Below are positions 23,899 to 34,100 of a DNA stretch of 64,000 nucleotides, one piece after another. Source of the stretch: Peterkaempfera sp044755465 (lineage in GTDB: Bacteria; Actinomycetota; Actinomycetes; Streptomycetales; Streptomycetaceae); the NCBI RefSeq assembly GCF_044755465.1, contig NZ_JBIVRB010000007.1:62001-126000 (forward strand), in the 5' to 3' direction. Below the pieces are notes generated by a model. That model saw only the letters and a program-made list of their open reading frames with translations, was not told where the DNA came from and ran no database searches. Numbering within the stretch: position 1 is the stretch's first letter; each line of letters starts with the position of its first letter. Made by a program: the position numbers and the translations under genes.

Positions 23899-26280
23899 AT
23901 GGCAATCCACCCCACCCCGGAAGCCCCTGAGGCCGCCGCGGGTCCGCCCGCAGAGGGCCCTTGGCGCGACCCCTCGCTCGCCCCCGAGGCGCGGGTGGCC
24001 GACCTGATCGGCCGGATGACCCTGGAGGAGAAGTCCGCCCAGCTCTACGGTATCTGGGTGGGCGCCGACGCCGACGGCGACGGGGTCGCACCGCACCAGA
24101 ACGACATGGTCGACGACGTCGACTGGGACACCCTGATCCCCCGGGGGCTGGGCCAGCTCACCCGGCCGTTCGGCACCGCGCCGGTCGACCCCGGCGTCGG
24201 CTCGGTGTCGCTGGCCCGCGCCCAGCAGGCCATCATCGCGGCCGGCCGCTTCGGCATCCCCGCGCTCGCCCATGAGGAGTGCCTGGCCGGCTTCACCGCC
24301 TGGGGGGCCACCGCCTACCCGGTGCCGCTGGCCTGGGGCGCCTCCTGGGACCCGGCACTGGTCGCGGAGATGGCCCACCGGATCGGCCGCGACATGCGGT
24401 CGGTCGGCGTGCACCAGGGCCTGGCCCCGGTGCTCGACGTGGTGCGCGACCTGCGCTGGGGCCGGGTCGAGGAGACCATCGGCGAGGACCCGTACCTGGT
24501 CGCCACCGTCGCCACCGCCTATGTGCGCGGGCTGGAGTCCGCCGGGATCGTCGCCACCCTGAAGCACTTCGCGGGCTACTCGGCCTCGGCCGGCGCCCGC
24601 AACCTCTCCCCGGTGCGGGCCGGCGCCCGCGAGCTGGCCGACGTCATCCTGCCGCCGTTCGAGATGGCCGTGCAGGAGGGCCGCCCCCGCTCGGTGATGC
24701 ACTCCTACGCCGAGATCGACGGGGTGCCCGCCGCCGCCGACGTCTCGCTGCTCACCGGGCTGCTCCGTGACACCTGGGGCTTCACCGGCACCGTGGTCGC
24801 GGACTACTTCGGCATCGGCTTCCTGGAGATCCTGCACCGGGTCGCCGCCGACCGCCCCGACTCGGCCCGGCTGGCGCTCACCGCCGGCGTCGACGTGGAG
24901 CTGCCCACCGTGCGGGCGTACGGTGACGCGCTGGTCGGCGCCGTACGGGACGGAAGCGTGCCGGAGGAGCTGGTCGACCGGGCGCTGCACCGGGTGCTGT
25001 TGCAGAAGTGCGAGCTGGGCCTGCTGGACCCGGACTGGTCGCCGCTGCCGGCCGGGCTGGTCGGGGTCGACCCCGAGCAGGCACGCGGCACGGTGGACCT
25101 GGACCCGCCGGAGAACCGGGCGCTGGCCCGGCTGCTGGCCGAGCAGTCCTGCGTCCTGCTCGCCAACCCCGGCGGCACGCTGCCGCTGGCCGCCGACGCC
25201 CGGATCGCGGTCGTCGGGCCGCGCGCCGACGACGCGCTGGCGATGCTCGGCTGCTACTCCTTCCCCAGCCATGTCGGCGTCTCGCACCCCGAGGTGCCGC
25301 TGGGCGTGGACATCCCCACGGTGCTGGCCGCGGTGGGCGCGGAGTTCCCCGACGCGACGGTGGAGTACGCGCAGGGCTGCGACGTGGACGGCCCGGACAC
25401 CTCCGGCATCGCGGCCGCGGTCGAGCTGGCCCAGGCGGCCGACGTCTGCGTGGCGGTGCTCGGTGACCGGGCGGGGCTGTTCGGGCGCGGCACCTCGGGT
25501 GAGGGCTGCGACGCGGCCGACCTGACGCTGCCCGGCAAGCAGGGCGAGCTGCTGGACGCGCTGCTGGCGACCGGCAAGCCGGTGGTGCTGGTGCTGGTGA
25601 CGGGCCGTCCGTACGCGCTGGGCCGCTGGGCGGACCGGCTGGCGGCGACGGTGCAGGCGTTCTTCCCCGGCGAGGAGGGCGGCCCGGCGCTGGCCGGAGT
25701 GCTCTCCGGCCGGATCAACCCGTCCGGGCGGCTGCCGGTCGGCGTGCCGCAGGGGACGGGCGGCCAGCCGTGGACGTACCTCCAGCCGCCGCTCGGGCTG
25801 GCCGGCGGGGTGAGCAACCTGGACCCGACACCGCTCTACCCGTTCGGGCACGGGCTGTCGTACACCTCGTTCGCCTGGGAGCTCGCCGACACGGAGGTGC
25901 CGGCCGAGATCCCCACCGACGGCTCGGCCGACATCGAGCTGATCGTGCGCAACACCGGTGACCGGGACGGCACCGAGGTGGTGCAGCTCTACCTGCACGA
26001 CCCGGTCGCCCAGACCACCCGGCCCGATGTCCGGCTGATCGGCTACACCCGGGTGCCGCTGGCCGCCGGGCAGGAGCGCCGGGTGCGGTTCCGCTTCCAC
26101 GCGGACCTGTCGTCCTTCACCGGTCTGGCCGGCCGCCGGATCGTGGAGCCCGGCGACCTGGAACTGCGGTTCGGCGCCTCCAGCGCCGATCTGCGGCACA
26201 CCGTGCGGCTGCGGCTGACCGGGCCGGAGCGGACTGTGGACCACCGCCGCCGGCTGGTCTGCGACACCTCGGTGGAGTAG
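23899..26280 (+). CDS. GH3 beta-xylosidase/beta-glucosidase (BxlA-like)
   Basis: A 793-aa glycoside hydrolase with no signal peptide, so it probably splits imported xylobiose or cellobiose in the cytoplasm. Domains: GH3 N-terminal TIM barrel (about 30-350), with KHFAGYSAS substrate-binding Lys-His and nucleophile Asp302 in VVADYFGI; GH3 C-terminal alpha/beta sandwich (about 395-640); and a fibronectin-III-like domain (about 690-790). The nucleophile motif ADY replaces the commoner SDW of beta-glucosidases, which favours xylosidase-type members. ATG at 23899 follows GAGAGGA with normal spacing. Last gene of the operon; a strong bidirectional terminator follows. Confidence 0.93.
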   Translation: MAIHPTPEAPEAAAGPPAEGPWRDPSLAPEARVADLIGRMTLEEKSAQLYGIWVGADADGDGVAPHQNDMVDDVDWDTLIPRGLGQLTRPFGTAPVDPGVGSVSLARAQQAIIAAGRFGIPALAHEECLAGFTAWGATAYPVPLAWGASWDPALVAEMAHRIGRDMRSVGVHQGLAPVLDVVRDLRWGRVEETIGEDPYLVATVATAYVRGLESAGIVATLKHFAGYSASAGARNLSPVRAGARELADVILPPFEMAVQEGRPRSVMHSYAEIDGVPAAADVSLLTGLLRDTWGFTGTVVADYFGIGFLEILHRVAADRPDSARLALTAGVDVELPTVRAYGDALVGAVRDGSVPEELVDRALHRVLLQKCELGLLDPDWSPLPAGLVGVDPEQARGTVDLDPPENRALARLLAEQSCVLLANPGGTLPLAADARIAVVGPRADDALAMLGCYSFPSHVGVSHPEVPLGVDIPTVLAAVGAEFPDATVEYAQGCDVDGPDTSGIAAAVELAQAADVCVAVLGDRAGLFGRGTSGEGCDAADLTLPGKQGELLDALLATGKPVVLVLVTGRPYALGRWADRLAATVQAFFPGEEGGPALAGVLSGRINPSGRLPVGVPQGTGGQPWTYLQPPLGLAGGVSNLDPTPLYPFGHGLSYTSFAWELADTEVPAEIPTDGSADIELIVRNTGDRDGTEVVQLYLHDPVAQTTRPDVRLIGYTRVPLAAGQERRVRFRFHADLSSFTGLAGRRIVEPGDLELRFGASSADLRHTVRLRLTGPERTVDHRRRLVCDTSVE

Positions 26281-26296
26281 CCCCCGGGAGGGGTGC

Positions 26297-26337
26297 GCAG
26301 CGCGGGCGGGGCCGGAGGGCGGCCCCGCCCGCGCTGC
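26297..26337. terminator. Bidirectional terminator between GH3 and Lrp genes
   Basis: A perfect 17-bp stem (GCAGCGCGGGCGGGGCC and complement) with a 7-nt loop, 16 nt after the GH3 stop. The convergent Lrp stop lies 39 nt beyond. GCTGGGCT-type direct repeats follow at 26345-26371. Confidence 0.85.
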
Positions 26338-26376
26338 CTTGTGCTGGGCTGGGCTTGCTGGGCTGGGCTGGGGGCC

Positions 26377-26829
26377 TCAGTCGACCGGGAGGCCGGCCGG
26401 GTCCTTGATGCGCTTCATGATCAACTGGGAGTTGACCTCGTTGACCCCCGGCAGGGCGGTCAGCCGCTCGATCCAGAACCGCTCGAACTCCTCGCTGTCG
26501 GCGACCGCGATCCGCAGCAGGCAGCCGGGCGCGCCGTAGAGCCGGTACGCCTCGATCACCTCCGGGATGCCCGCCAGCTCGGCTTCGAACGCCTCCACCG
26601 CCCGCCGGTCGCGCCGCACCTCCACGGTGACGAAGACCTCGAAGCCGCGCCCCACCGAGGCGGGGTCCACCGCCGCCCGGTAGCCGCGGATCACCCCGTC
26701 CTCCTCCAGCCGCCGGACCCGCCGCAGACAGGGCGACGGGGAGAGGCCCACCCGCTGGGCGAGCTCCTGGTTGGTCAGCCTGCCGTCCGCCTGGAGCTCG
26801 CGCAGGATTCTTCTGTCGATCGCGTCCAC
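26377..26829 (-). CDS. Lrp/AsnC-family transcriptional regulator
   Basis: A 150-aa regulator. N-terminal helix-turn-helix (about 1-55) with VDAIDRRILRELQADGRL and LAQRVGLSPSPCLRRVRRLEEDGVI; C-terminal RAM/AsnC ligand-binding domain (about 65-140), which binds amino acids and drives oligomerisation. GTG at 26829 sits 7 nt after a perfect AGGAGG. It is divergent from an asparaginase gene, so control of asparagine or aspartate catabolism is the natural guess. A TGGCA-N6-TGCCA palindrome lies in the 83-bp gap. Confidence 0.94.
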   Translation of the reverse strand: MDAIDRRILRELQADGRLTNQELAQRVGLSPSPCLRRVRRLEEDGVIRGYRAAVDPASVGRGFEVFVTVEVRRDRRAVEAFEAELAGIPEVIEAYRLYGAPGCLLRIAVADSEEFERFWIERLTALPGVNEVNSQLIMKRIKDPAGLPVD

Positions 26830-26872
26830 CGCGCATCCTCCTGCCACCGAATGGCCTCCGGACGGGTTGTCT

Positions 26873-26888
26873 TGGCAACCATATGCCA
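26873..26888. promoter_or_regulatory. Candidate Lrp operator in divergent lrp-asparaginase region
   Basis: TGGCA-ACCATA-TGCCA is a perfect 5-bp inverted repeat 13 bp upstream of the asparaginase -10 box, where a regulator could act on both divergent genes. Confidence 0.45.
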
Positions 26889-26900
26889 GAACAATTCGGA

Positions 26901-26906
26901 TATTCT
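26901..26906 (+). promoter_or_regulatory. -10 element for a probable leaderless asparaginase transcript
   Basis: TATTCT lies 6 nt before the ATG at 26913, placing the expected transcription start on or beside the start codon. No ribosome site precedes the ATG, which agrees with a leaderless mRNA. Confidence 0.55.
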
Positions 26907-26912
26907 TCCCAT

Positions 26913-27935
26913 ATGGAGAAGACCGAGCAGCGCAGGGTCGTCGTGGTGAGCACCGGCGGCACCATCGCCAGCCGGTGGCAGGGCACCGGCTACGCCGCCG
27001 AGGCGCACGGCCGGGACGTGCTCGCCGCCGCCGCGCTCCCCGAGGGCGTCGACGTCCGGGTGGTGGACCTGTTCACCGTCAACAGCTCCCGGCTGACCAC
27101 CCGGCACCAGTTGGCGGTGGTGCACGCCGTACGCGAGGCGCTGGCCGACCCGCAGGTCGACGGGGTGGTGGTCACCCATGGCACCGACACCCTGGAGGAG
27201 ACGGCCTTCCTGCTGGACCTCTACCACCGCGACCCGCGCCCGGTGGTGCTCACCGGGGCGCAGCGGCCGCTGGACGACCCGGACAGCGACGCGGCGGCCA
27301 ATCTGCACGACGCGCTGCTGACCGCCTCCCGGGTGCGGGACGCCGGGGTGCTGGTGGTCTTCGACGGGCTGGTGCACGCGGCACGCGGCACGGTGAAGAT
27401 GCACACCGTGGCACCGGACGCCTTCGCCGACCCGTGCCGGCCGCCGCTGGGCAAGGTCGGCTTCGGCGCGGTCGGCCCGCTGCCCCGGCTGCCCCGGCGG
27501 GCGCCGCTGCCGCTGCCCGCCGCCGACGCCGCCGCGCCCCGGGTGGACATCGTGGCGCACCACTGCGACGCCGACCCGCTGCTCTTCGACGCGGCGGTGG
27601 CGGCGGGCGCGCAGGGCGTGGTGCTGGTCGGTACGGGTGCGGGGAACGCGACGCCGGAGTTCACCGAGGCGGTGGCTCGGGCGGTACGGGCCGGGGTGCT
27701 GGTGGCCGTCACCACCCGGGTGCCCGCCGGAGCGGTCACGCCGCTGTACACCGGCGGCGGGGCGGTCGACCTGGCGGCGGCCGGCGGCGTCCTCACCGGC
27801 AGGCTGCGGGCCGCCCAGGCCCGGATCGCGGTGCTCGCCGCACTGCTCTCGGCCGAGGGCGCCGAGGAGCGGACGGCCCTGCTGCGCGACATCGTCGGCC
27901 CGGCGGACACCCCGCCCCCGGGGCACGACGGCTGA
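26913..27935 (+). CDS. L-asparaginase (type I/II family)
   Basis: A 340-aa enzyme hydrolysing asparagine to aspartate and ammonia. The first catalytic Thr is in VVVSTGGTIAS and the second in VVTHGTDTLEETAFLL, followed by VLTGAQRPLDDPDSDAAANL; all are signature segments. The C-terminal domain has VLVGTGAGNATPEF and TRVPAGAVTPLYTGGGAVDL. No signal peptide is present, so it is cytoplasmic. I chose ATG at 26913 because a TATTCT -10 lies just upstream (leaderless). An in-frame ATG at 26883 would give 10 more residues. Confidence 0.93.
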   Translation: MEKTEQRRVVVVSTGGTIASRWQGTGYAAEAHGRDVLAAAALPEGVDVRVVDLFTVNSSRLTTRHQLAVVHAVREALADPQVDGVVVTHGTDTLEETAFLLDLYHRDPRPVVLTGAQRPLDDPDSDAAANLHDALLTASRVRDAGVLVVFDGLVHAARGTVKMHTVAPDAFADPCRPPLGKVGFGAVGPLPRLPRRAPLPLPAADAAAPRVDIVAHHCDADPLLFDAAVAAGAQGVVLVGTGAGNATPEFTEAVARAVRAGVLVAVTTRVPAGAVTPLYTGGGAVDLAAAGGVLTGRLRAAQARIAVLAALLSAEGAEERTALLRDIVGPADTPPPGHDG

Positions 27936-28102
27936 GCCGCCACCCATTACGCCGGCGCTGCCCGCGCCGGCCGGTGGCCTTCCGGGAGCATCGGGGTGGC
28001 CGGGCGGTCCGCCGCCGAGGCCCACGGGCGCCAGCCCCCGCACCGCGCCGCTCTGCCAAGGACGGCTCGCCGGATGTCGGTTCCCATCCTGGACGGTGTC
28101 AC

Positions 28103-28138
28103 GGGCATCCGGGAGCGGCCGGGCATCCGGGAGCGGCC
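28103..28138. repeat. 18-bp exact tandem repeat (two copies)
   Basis: gggcatccgggagcggcc occurs at 28103-28120 and 28121-28138, followed by a third partial copy (gggcat). It lies in the 277-bp spacer between the asparaginase gene and a convergent small gene. No function is evident. Confidence 0.85.
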
Positions 28139-28212
28139 GGGCATGCCGGAGCACCGCCGGGCGGGCCGGCGGTGCTCCGGGGTACGGCTGCGGGGGTCCT
28201 ACCGCAACGGGG

Positions 28213-28446
28213 TCAGGACTTCTTCTTCCTGCCGGTGATCGACGGCAGCGCGACCAGGCCGGCGATCACCAGGAACGCCACGATCGGGATGACCACGTAC
28301 AGGCCGACGGTCTCCCCGACGCTCAGCCCCTTGCCCGGGTCGTCGCCGTCGTCCCGGATGTTGGCGAAGGCGGGCGACGTCATCAGCAGCATCAGCGTGG
28401 CGACGGCCGAGACCGCTCCGGCACGCAGGGCATTCCTCTTGTCCAC
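28213..28446 (-). CDS. Small secreted/membrane protein
   Basis: A 77-aa protein with an N-terminal Sec-type signal (RNALRAGAVSAVATLMLLM, then SPAFA), a short acidic loop (NIRDDGDDPGKG), one transmembrane helix (VGLYVVIPIVAFLVIAGLVAL) and a basic tail ending GRKKKS. The expected product is a type I membrane protein with about 15 exposed residues. GTG at 28446 follows AGGAAAC at 5-nt spacing. I recall similar small proteins in other Streptomyces genomes without known function. Convergent with the asparaginase gene. Confidence 0.75.
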   Translation of the reverse strand: MDKRNALRAGAVSAVATLMLLMTSPAFANIRDDGDDPGKGLSVGETVGLYVVIPIVAFLVIAGLVALPSITGRKKKS

Positions 28447-28554
28447 GTTTCCTAAGGTAGCGACCCCCGTGGCGGCTCCGCGCGCCGGGGTCGCCCCAAC
28501 CGTCCCCGGCCACCCCGATGGCCCCCCGATGGCCCCCCGGCGGCCCCGCGCCGC

Positions 28555-30747
28555 TCAGTCCCGCAGGCCGCCCGGTCCGCCGAACAGCGCGGCCAGTTCG
28601 GCGGTGCGGGGGGCGGCGGCCAGCTCCTCCAGGGTGACGGGCCGCCCGGTGGCGTCCGCGACCGGCAGCCGCCAGTTGGGGTACTGGTCCCAGGTGCCGG
28701 GGAGGTTCTGCGGCCGGGGGTCGCCGAGGGTGTCCGGCAGCCAGACGCCGACCAGCCGGGCCGGGGTGCGCAGCAGACAGCGGTGCAGGGCGGCGACCGG
28801 CTCCGGCAGGTGCGGCCCCGGGTCGGGCCGGTCGCCGTCGGCGGCCGGCCCCTCCCCGTACGGCGGGACGGTCAGCAGCCCCTGCCGGGCGAGTTCACCG
28901 AGCCACTCCTCGCGCTCGGCCTCGTCCTCGGCCTGCTCCTCCTCCAGCGGCCGGGCCAGCAGTCCGAGCCGGTGGCGCAGCTCGACGTGTTCGCCGGAGA
29001 GCCGGGCGGCGGTGCTCGGCAGGTCGTGGGTGGTGAGGGTGGCCAGGCACTGCTCGCGCCACCGCTCGGGGGGCAGCGGGCCGCCGGTGCCGTCCGGGCC
29101 GTAGTCCCGCTCGAACCAGAGCACCGAGGTGCCCAGGATGCCGCGCTCGGCCAGTTCCTCGCGCACCCCCGGCTCGACCGTGCCCAGGTCCTCCCCGATG
29201 ACGGCGGCGCCGGCCCGGTGCGCCTCCAGGGCGAGGACGCCGAGCATCGCCTCGTGGTCGTAGCGGACGTAGGTGCCCTGGGTGGGCGGCAGGCCCTCGG
29301 GGACCCACCAGAGCCGGAAGAGGCCCATCACATGGTCGATGCGCAGCGCTCCGGCGTGCCGCAGGGTGCCGCGCAGCAGGTCCGCGAAGGCGGCGTAGCC
29401 GGTCTCCGCGAGGGTGTCGGGGCGCCAGGGCGGCAGGCCCCAGTCCTGGCCGTGGGCGTTGAAGGCGTCCGGCGGGGCGCCGACCGAGATGCCGTCGGCC
29501 AGGTAGCGCTGGAGGGCCCAGGCGTCGGCGCCGTCGGGGTGGGCGCCGACGGCCAGGTCGTGGATCAGGCCGACCGCCATGCCCGCGTCGGTGGCGGCAC
29601 GCTGGGCGGCGGCCAGCTGGTCGTCGGCCACCCAGCACAGCCAGCGGTGGAACTCCACGGCGTCGGCGTGGCGTTCGCGGGCGCGGGCGACCGCCGGGGC
29701 GGCGGGGTCGCGCAGCTCGGCCGGCCAGTCCCGCCAGTTGGCGCCGTGCTGCTCGGCCAGGGCGCACCAGGTGGCGTAGTCCTCCAGCCGGGCGCCCTCC
29801 CGGGCCAGGAACGCCCGGTAGGCGGCCTCCCGGCCGGTGCTGCGGCGGACCTGGTGGACCAGGTGCAGGCCCTGGCGTTTGAGCTCCCAGACCGCGTCCC
29901 GGTCGATCAGGCCCTCCTCCAGCAGCACGGTGTCGCGCAGCGCGGCGCCGCGCGCGGCCAGCGCGTCGGCCCGCTGCCGGGCGTCCGGCGGCAGGTAGGC
30001 GTACTCGGGGACGGCCGCCACCCGGATGTGCACCGGGTCGGGGAAGCGCCGCGAGGACGGCCGGTAGGGGGAGGGGTCGGAGGGCGCGCCGGGCAGCGCC
30101 GCGTGCAGCGGGTTGACCTGCGCGAAGCCGGCGCCGAGCGCATGACCGGACCACTGCGCCAGGTCCGCGAGGTCCGCCAGGTCGCCCATTCCCCAGGAGC
30201 GCTCGGAGAGCAGCGAGTACAGCTGGACCAGGAACCCCCAGCTGCGGCCGGGCAGCGGGGCCAGCCGCGCGGGGGCGACGATCAGCGGGGCGGTGGCGGA
30301 CCGGTCGGGCAGCCGGGCGTGCAGGGTGTGCCGGCCGAGCGGCAGGTCGGGCAGCACCCGGGCGTGGGTGCCGGCGCTGGCCGCGACCTGCCGTACGCCG
30401 CCGTCCTCCAGCTCGACCCAGAGCTCGGCGCCGCCCGGTACCGCGACCGCCACCGGGCGGCCGGTCCTGGCGACCACGCAGGGCGGCAGCAGCCGGGCGG
30501 CCTCGCGGTGGCGGTGCTGCTCCAGGGCGGCGCGGACGGCCCGCGGGGTGGCGGCGTCCACGCCGAGGGCGGCGAGCACCGCCACCAGGGTCTCCCCCGG
30601 GACGGGGACGGCGCCGCCGCTCGTGTCGCGGGTGGTGTCCACCCGGTGGACGCGGGCCAGCTCGGCGAGGTCCTCGGGGAGCGGTGGCGGGCCGGGGTCG
30701 GCGGCGCCGTCGTCGGACGCGGGGGGACTGTCGAGGGATGCGGCCAA
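28555..30747 (-). CDS. malQ: 4-alpha-glucanotransferase (amylomaltase)
   Basis: A 730-aa GH77 enzyme transferring alpha-1,4-glucan segments in maltodextrin/glycogen metabolism. Catalytic segments: nucleophile Asp in LRIDHVMGLFRLWWVPEG, acid/base Glu in VIGEDLGTVEPGVREEL, and stabilising Asp in TTHDLPSTAARLSG. An N-terminal beta-sandwich-like extension of about 165 residues precedes the barrel, the long form usual in actinobacteria. A Glu-rich helix (EEEQAEDEAEREEW) lies near residue 620. TTG at 30747 follows GAGGAG with 8-nt spacing. Divergent from the GH84-like gene. Confidence 0.95.
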   Translation of the reverse strand: MAASLDSPPASDDGAADPGPPPLPEDLAELARVHRVDTTRDTSGGAVPVPGETLVAVLAALGVDAATPRAVRAALEQHRHREAARLLPPCVVARTGRPVAVAVPGGAELWVELEDGGVRQVAASAGTHARVLPDLPLGRHTLHARLPDRSATAPLIVAPARLAPLPGRSWGFLVQLYSLLSERSWGMGDLADLADLAQWSGHALGAGFAQVNPLHAALPGAPSDPSPYRPSSRRFPDPVHIRVAAVPEYAYLPPDARQRADALAARGAALRDTVLLEEGLIDRDAVWELKRQGLHLVHQVRRSTGREAAYRAFLAREGARLEDYATWCALAEQHGANWRDWPAELRDPAAPAVARARERHADAVEFHRWLCWVADDQLAAAQRAATDAGMAVGLIHDLAVGAHPDGADAWALQRYLADGISVGAPPDAFNAHGQDWGLPPWRPDTLAETGYAAFADLLRGTLRHAGALRIDHVMGLFRLWWVPEGLPPTQGTYVRYDHEAMLGVLALEAHRAGAAVIGEDLGTVEPGVREELAERGILGTSVLWFERDYGPDGTGGPLPPERWREQCLATLTTHDLPSTAARLSGEHVELRHRLGLLARPLEEEQAEDEAEREEWLGELARQGLLTVPPYGEGPAADGDRPDPGPHLPEPVAALHRCLLRTPARLVGVWLPDTLGDPRPQNLPGTWDQYPNWRLPVADATGRPVTLEELAAAPRTAELAALFGGPGGLRD

Positions 30748-31135
30748 CGTCGGGCTCCTCGGGGTCGGCGACGCCGTACGGAAAAGATGACGGTTAGACC
30801 CCTACCCCGGCCGCCGCCGCCCGGCACTCCGCCGCGCCCCGCCGCCGCCCGGGTTCCCCGCTGCGGGTGAACCCGGGCGGGCCGGTCGGTGGTCGCGTAC
30901 CTGCGGCAAAAGGCCGTCTGACGGTACGTCATACGCGTTGTCGCACGTCGTCCGGGACCCATCAGCGTGATACCTGACCGACAAACCGGGCATAGGCGTC
31001 GGAGGCGTTGACACTCGGCCCGTCCGGGTGGTGGGCTCTTGCCGAATCCGCGCACGGTGCACAGGTGGTCCCCGGGGGCCGCCCGGCCCGCCGTGACCGG
31101 TGCGCCCCCTGGACGACCCGCTGCGAGGAGGACCC
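30748..31135. other. 388-bp divergent intergenic region
   Basis: It lies between malQ (minus) and the GH84-like gene (plus). It contains a TGACG-GTA-CGTCA palindrome (30919-30931) and a TTGACA (31008-31013) that has no clear -10 partner. I see no ORF or RNA gene. Confidence 0.5.
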
Positions 31136-34100
31136 GTGCAGAGCCGCCTCTCGGTCCCCGCCGTGGCAGGGGCCGAGCTCCGCCGTCGGATGGAGCGCAG
31201 CGCCGCCCTGCGCGAGGCGCTCCAGCACCCGGCGGCGCTCGCCGCCCGCCGCACCACCGCCAGGACGGCCCGCCGGGTCGCCCCGCTGGCCGCCGACCGG
31301 CTGATCGCCGACTTCAAGGGCACCGAACCGCTGCTGGAGCGGGTCCGCCGGGAGCGGGCCGAGGGCGCCGCCCGGCCGCCGCAGCGCCAGAGCGGCCGCC
31401 GCGCCGCGCTGCGGGCCACCGCCGCGCTGTCCGCCGCCGCCGTGGTCGGCGGCCTGGTCGTCGGGGCGCAGCCCGCCGCCGCGAATCCGGGTGGCGCCAC
31501 CGGCGCCGGGACCGCCGTCACGGCGGACGAGCACAGCGGCACCCGCAGCACGGTCGCCGTCCCCGCCGTCTTCCCCCGCCCGCAGGACCAGCGGGCCGCC
31601 GGGCGCGCCGTCACCGTGCCGCGCCGGGCGGCCGTGGTCGCCACCCCGGCGGCCGACCGGAGCGCGCTGGACGCGGTGGCCGAGGTGCTGCGCGGCGCCG
31701 GGGCCACCGAGGTGTCCGTGGTCCGGCAGCCGCCGGTGCCGACCGCCGGGAGCCTCACCGTGCTGGTCGGCGGCCTCGCCGAGGGCGCCGACGGGCAGAC
31801 CGACCGGCTGCTGCGGCAGTTGGCGGTGGCGGCGGGCCGTCCGGACACCGAGGCGCCGTCCCCGGCCGGGCTGCCGGCCGGCGGCTATGTGCTGTCAGCC
31901 GGTCAGCTGCCCGCGCCGGGCGGCGGCAGCTATGGCGCCGTGGTGCTGGCCGGGGTGGACGCCGAGGGCACCTTCGACGCGGCCCAGACGCTGCGCCAGC
32001 TGGTCACGGCGGTGCCGGCCGGGCAGGGCCAGTCGGCCGCCGCCGGGCGCGGGCTGCCGGGCGTGTCGGTGCGCGACTGGCCGTCGACCGCCGTACGCGG
32101 CACGGTCGAGGGCTTCTACGGCCAGCCCTGGACGGCGGAGCAGCGGCTCTCCGAGCTGGACTTCCTGGGCCGTACCAAGCAGAACAGCTACCTCTACGCG
32201 CCCGGTGACGACCCGTACCGGCAGTCCCAGTGGCGCGAGCCGTACCCGGAGGGCCAGCAGGCCCAGCTGCGGGCGCTGGCCGACCGCGCCGCCCGCAACC
32301 ACGTGGTGCTCGGCTATGCGCTGGCCCCGGGCCAGTCGCTCTGCTACAGCTCGGAGCAGGACGCGGCGGCGCTGGTCGCCAAGCTGGAGTCGCTGTGGAA
32401 GCTGGGCTTCCGCTCCTTCCAGCTGCAGTTCCAGGACGTGTCGTACGACGAGTGGCACTGCGACGGCGACCGCAGCACCTACGGCACCGGGCCGCAGGCG
32501 GCGGCCCGAGCGCAGGGCGAGCTGGTCGGCAAGGTGCTGGACCGCTTCGCGGCCCGGCACGCCGGGCAGGGCCTGGCGCCGCTCTCGGTGCTGCCGACCG
32601 AGTACCACCAGGACGGCGCCACGCCGTACCGGGAGGCGCTGGCCAAGGCGCTGCCCGGGGCGGTGCAGGTGGTGTGGACGGGCGTCGGGGTGGTGCCGGC
32701 GAAGATCAGCGCCGACCAGCTGCGGGACACCGAGGCGGTGCTCGCCCACCGGCTGGTCACCATGGACAACTACCCGGTCAACGACTGGTCCGAGGACCGG
32801 CTCTACCTGGGCCCGTACACCGGGCGCGAGGCTGGGGTGGCCACCGGCTCGGCCGCCCTGCTGGTCAACGCGATGGAGCAGCCGGTCGCCTCCCGGATCG
32901 CCCTGTTCACCGCCGCCGACTACGCCTGGAACCCCGCCGGCTACCAGCCGCAGGACTCCTGGCGCGGCGCACTGCGGGCGCTGGCCGGCGACACGGACAC
33001 GGCGGCGGGCGGCGCACTGCAGACGCTGGCCGGAAACAGCTCCTCCTCCCCGCTGTCCGAGGAGGAGTCCGGCTACCTCCAGCCGCTGCTGCACCGCTTC
33101 TGGGCGGCGCTGGAGCCGACCGTCGCGCCGAGCGGCGGCGCGGCCGCCGACGAGCAGCGGCTGAAGCAGGCGGCCGCCGCGCTGAGTTCGGCCTTCGGCG
33201 CGATGGAGCAGGCGCCGCAGGCGCTGCGGTCGGTGGCGGACGGCGCGCTGGCCGCCGAGGCCGGGCCGTGGCTGGACCAGCTCGCCCGGTACGGCAGGGC
33301 AGGGCGCTCGGCCGTGGCGATGCTGCTGGCGCAGCGCGCCGGGGACGGCGCGGGCGCCTGGCAGGCGCGGTTGACGCTGCGCGGCGTGATGGCGGAGATC
33401 GGGCACGGCTCGGCCACGATCGGTGACGGCGTGCTCGACCCGTTCCTGAAGCGGGTGCTGAAGACGGCGGACAGCTGGTCCGGGGTCAGCGGCAGCGGCG
33501 CGCGGGCGACCACCACCATGGGCCCGGAGCCCGGCCATGGCGCGGCGCTGATGACGGACGGCGACCCGGGCACCTTCTTCTGGAGCGACGCCCCGCCGCA
33601 GCGGGACGACTCGGTCGGCGTCGACCTGGGCTCCGACCAGCCGATCGGCCGGATCGAGGTGCGGATGGGCGCCCGGGACGCGGCGCCGGTCGGCGCGGAC
33701 ACCGCCGAGGCGGTGGACGACGGCTATCTGCGCCACGCCGTGCTGGAGTACTCCACCGGCTCCGGCGGCTGGCACCGGGTCACCGAGGTCGGTGACCAGC
33801 GGACGGTCTCCGCCGCGCTGCCGGCCGGCACGGTCGCCCGCTATGTGCGGCTGCGCGCCACCGAGACGCAGGAGACGACGGTCTCGGTCCGGGAGTTCAC
33901 CGTGACCGCCCCGGGGACGGAGCGGCCGACGGTCAGCGCCGGTCCGCCCGCCGCCGCCGGCTCCTCCGCCGAGGCGGCGGTGGACGGCGACCCGGACACC
34001 GCCTTCCGCGCCGCTCCGGCCCCGGCCGACGGCACCGACCAGCAGCTCACCGTGGACCTGGGGGCGCTGCGGCCGCTGGACCGGGTGTCGGTGCTCACCG

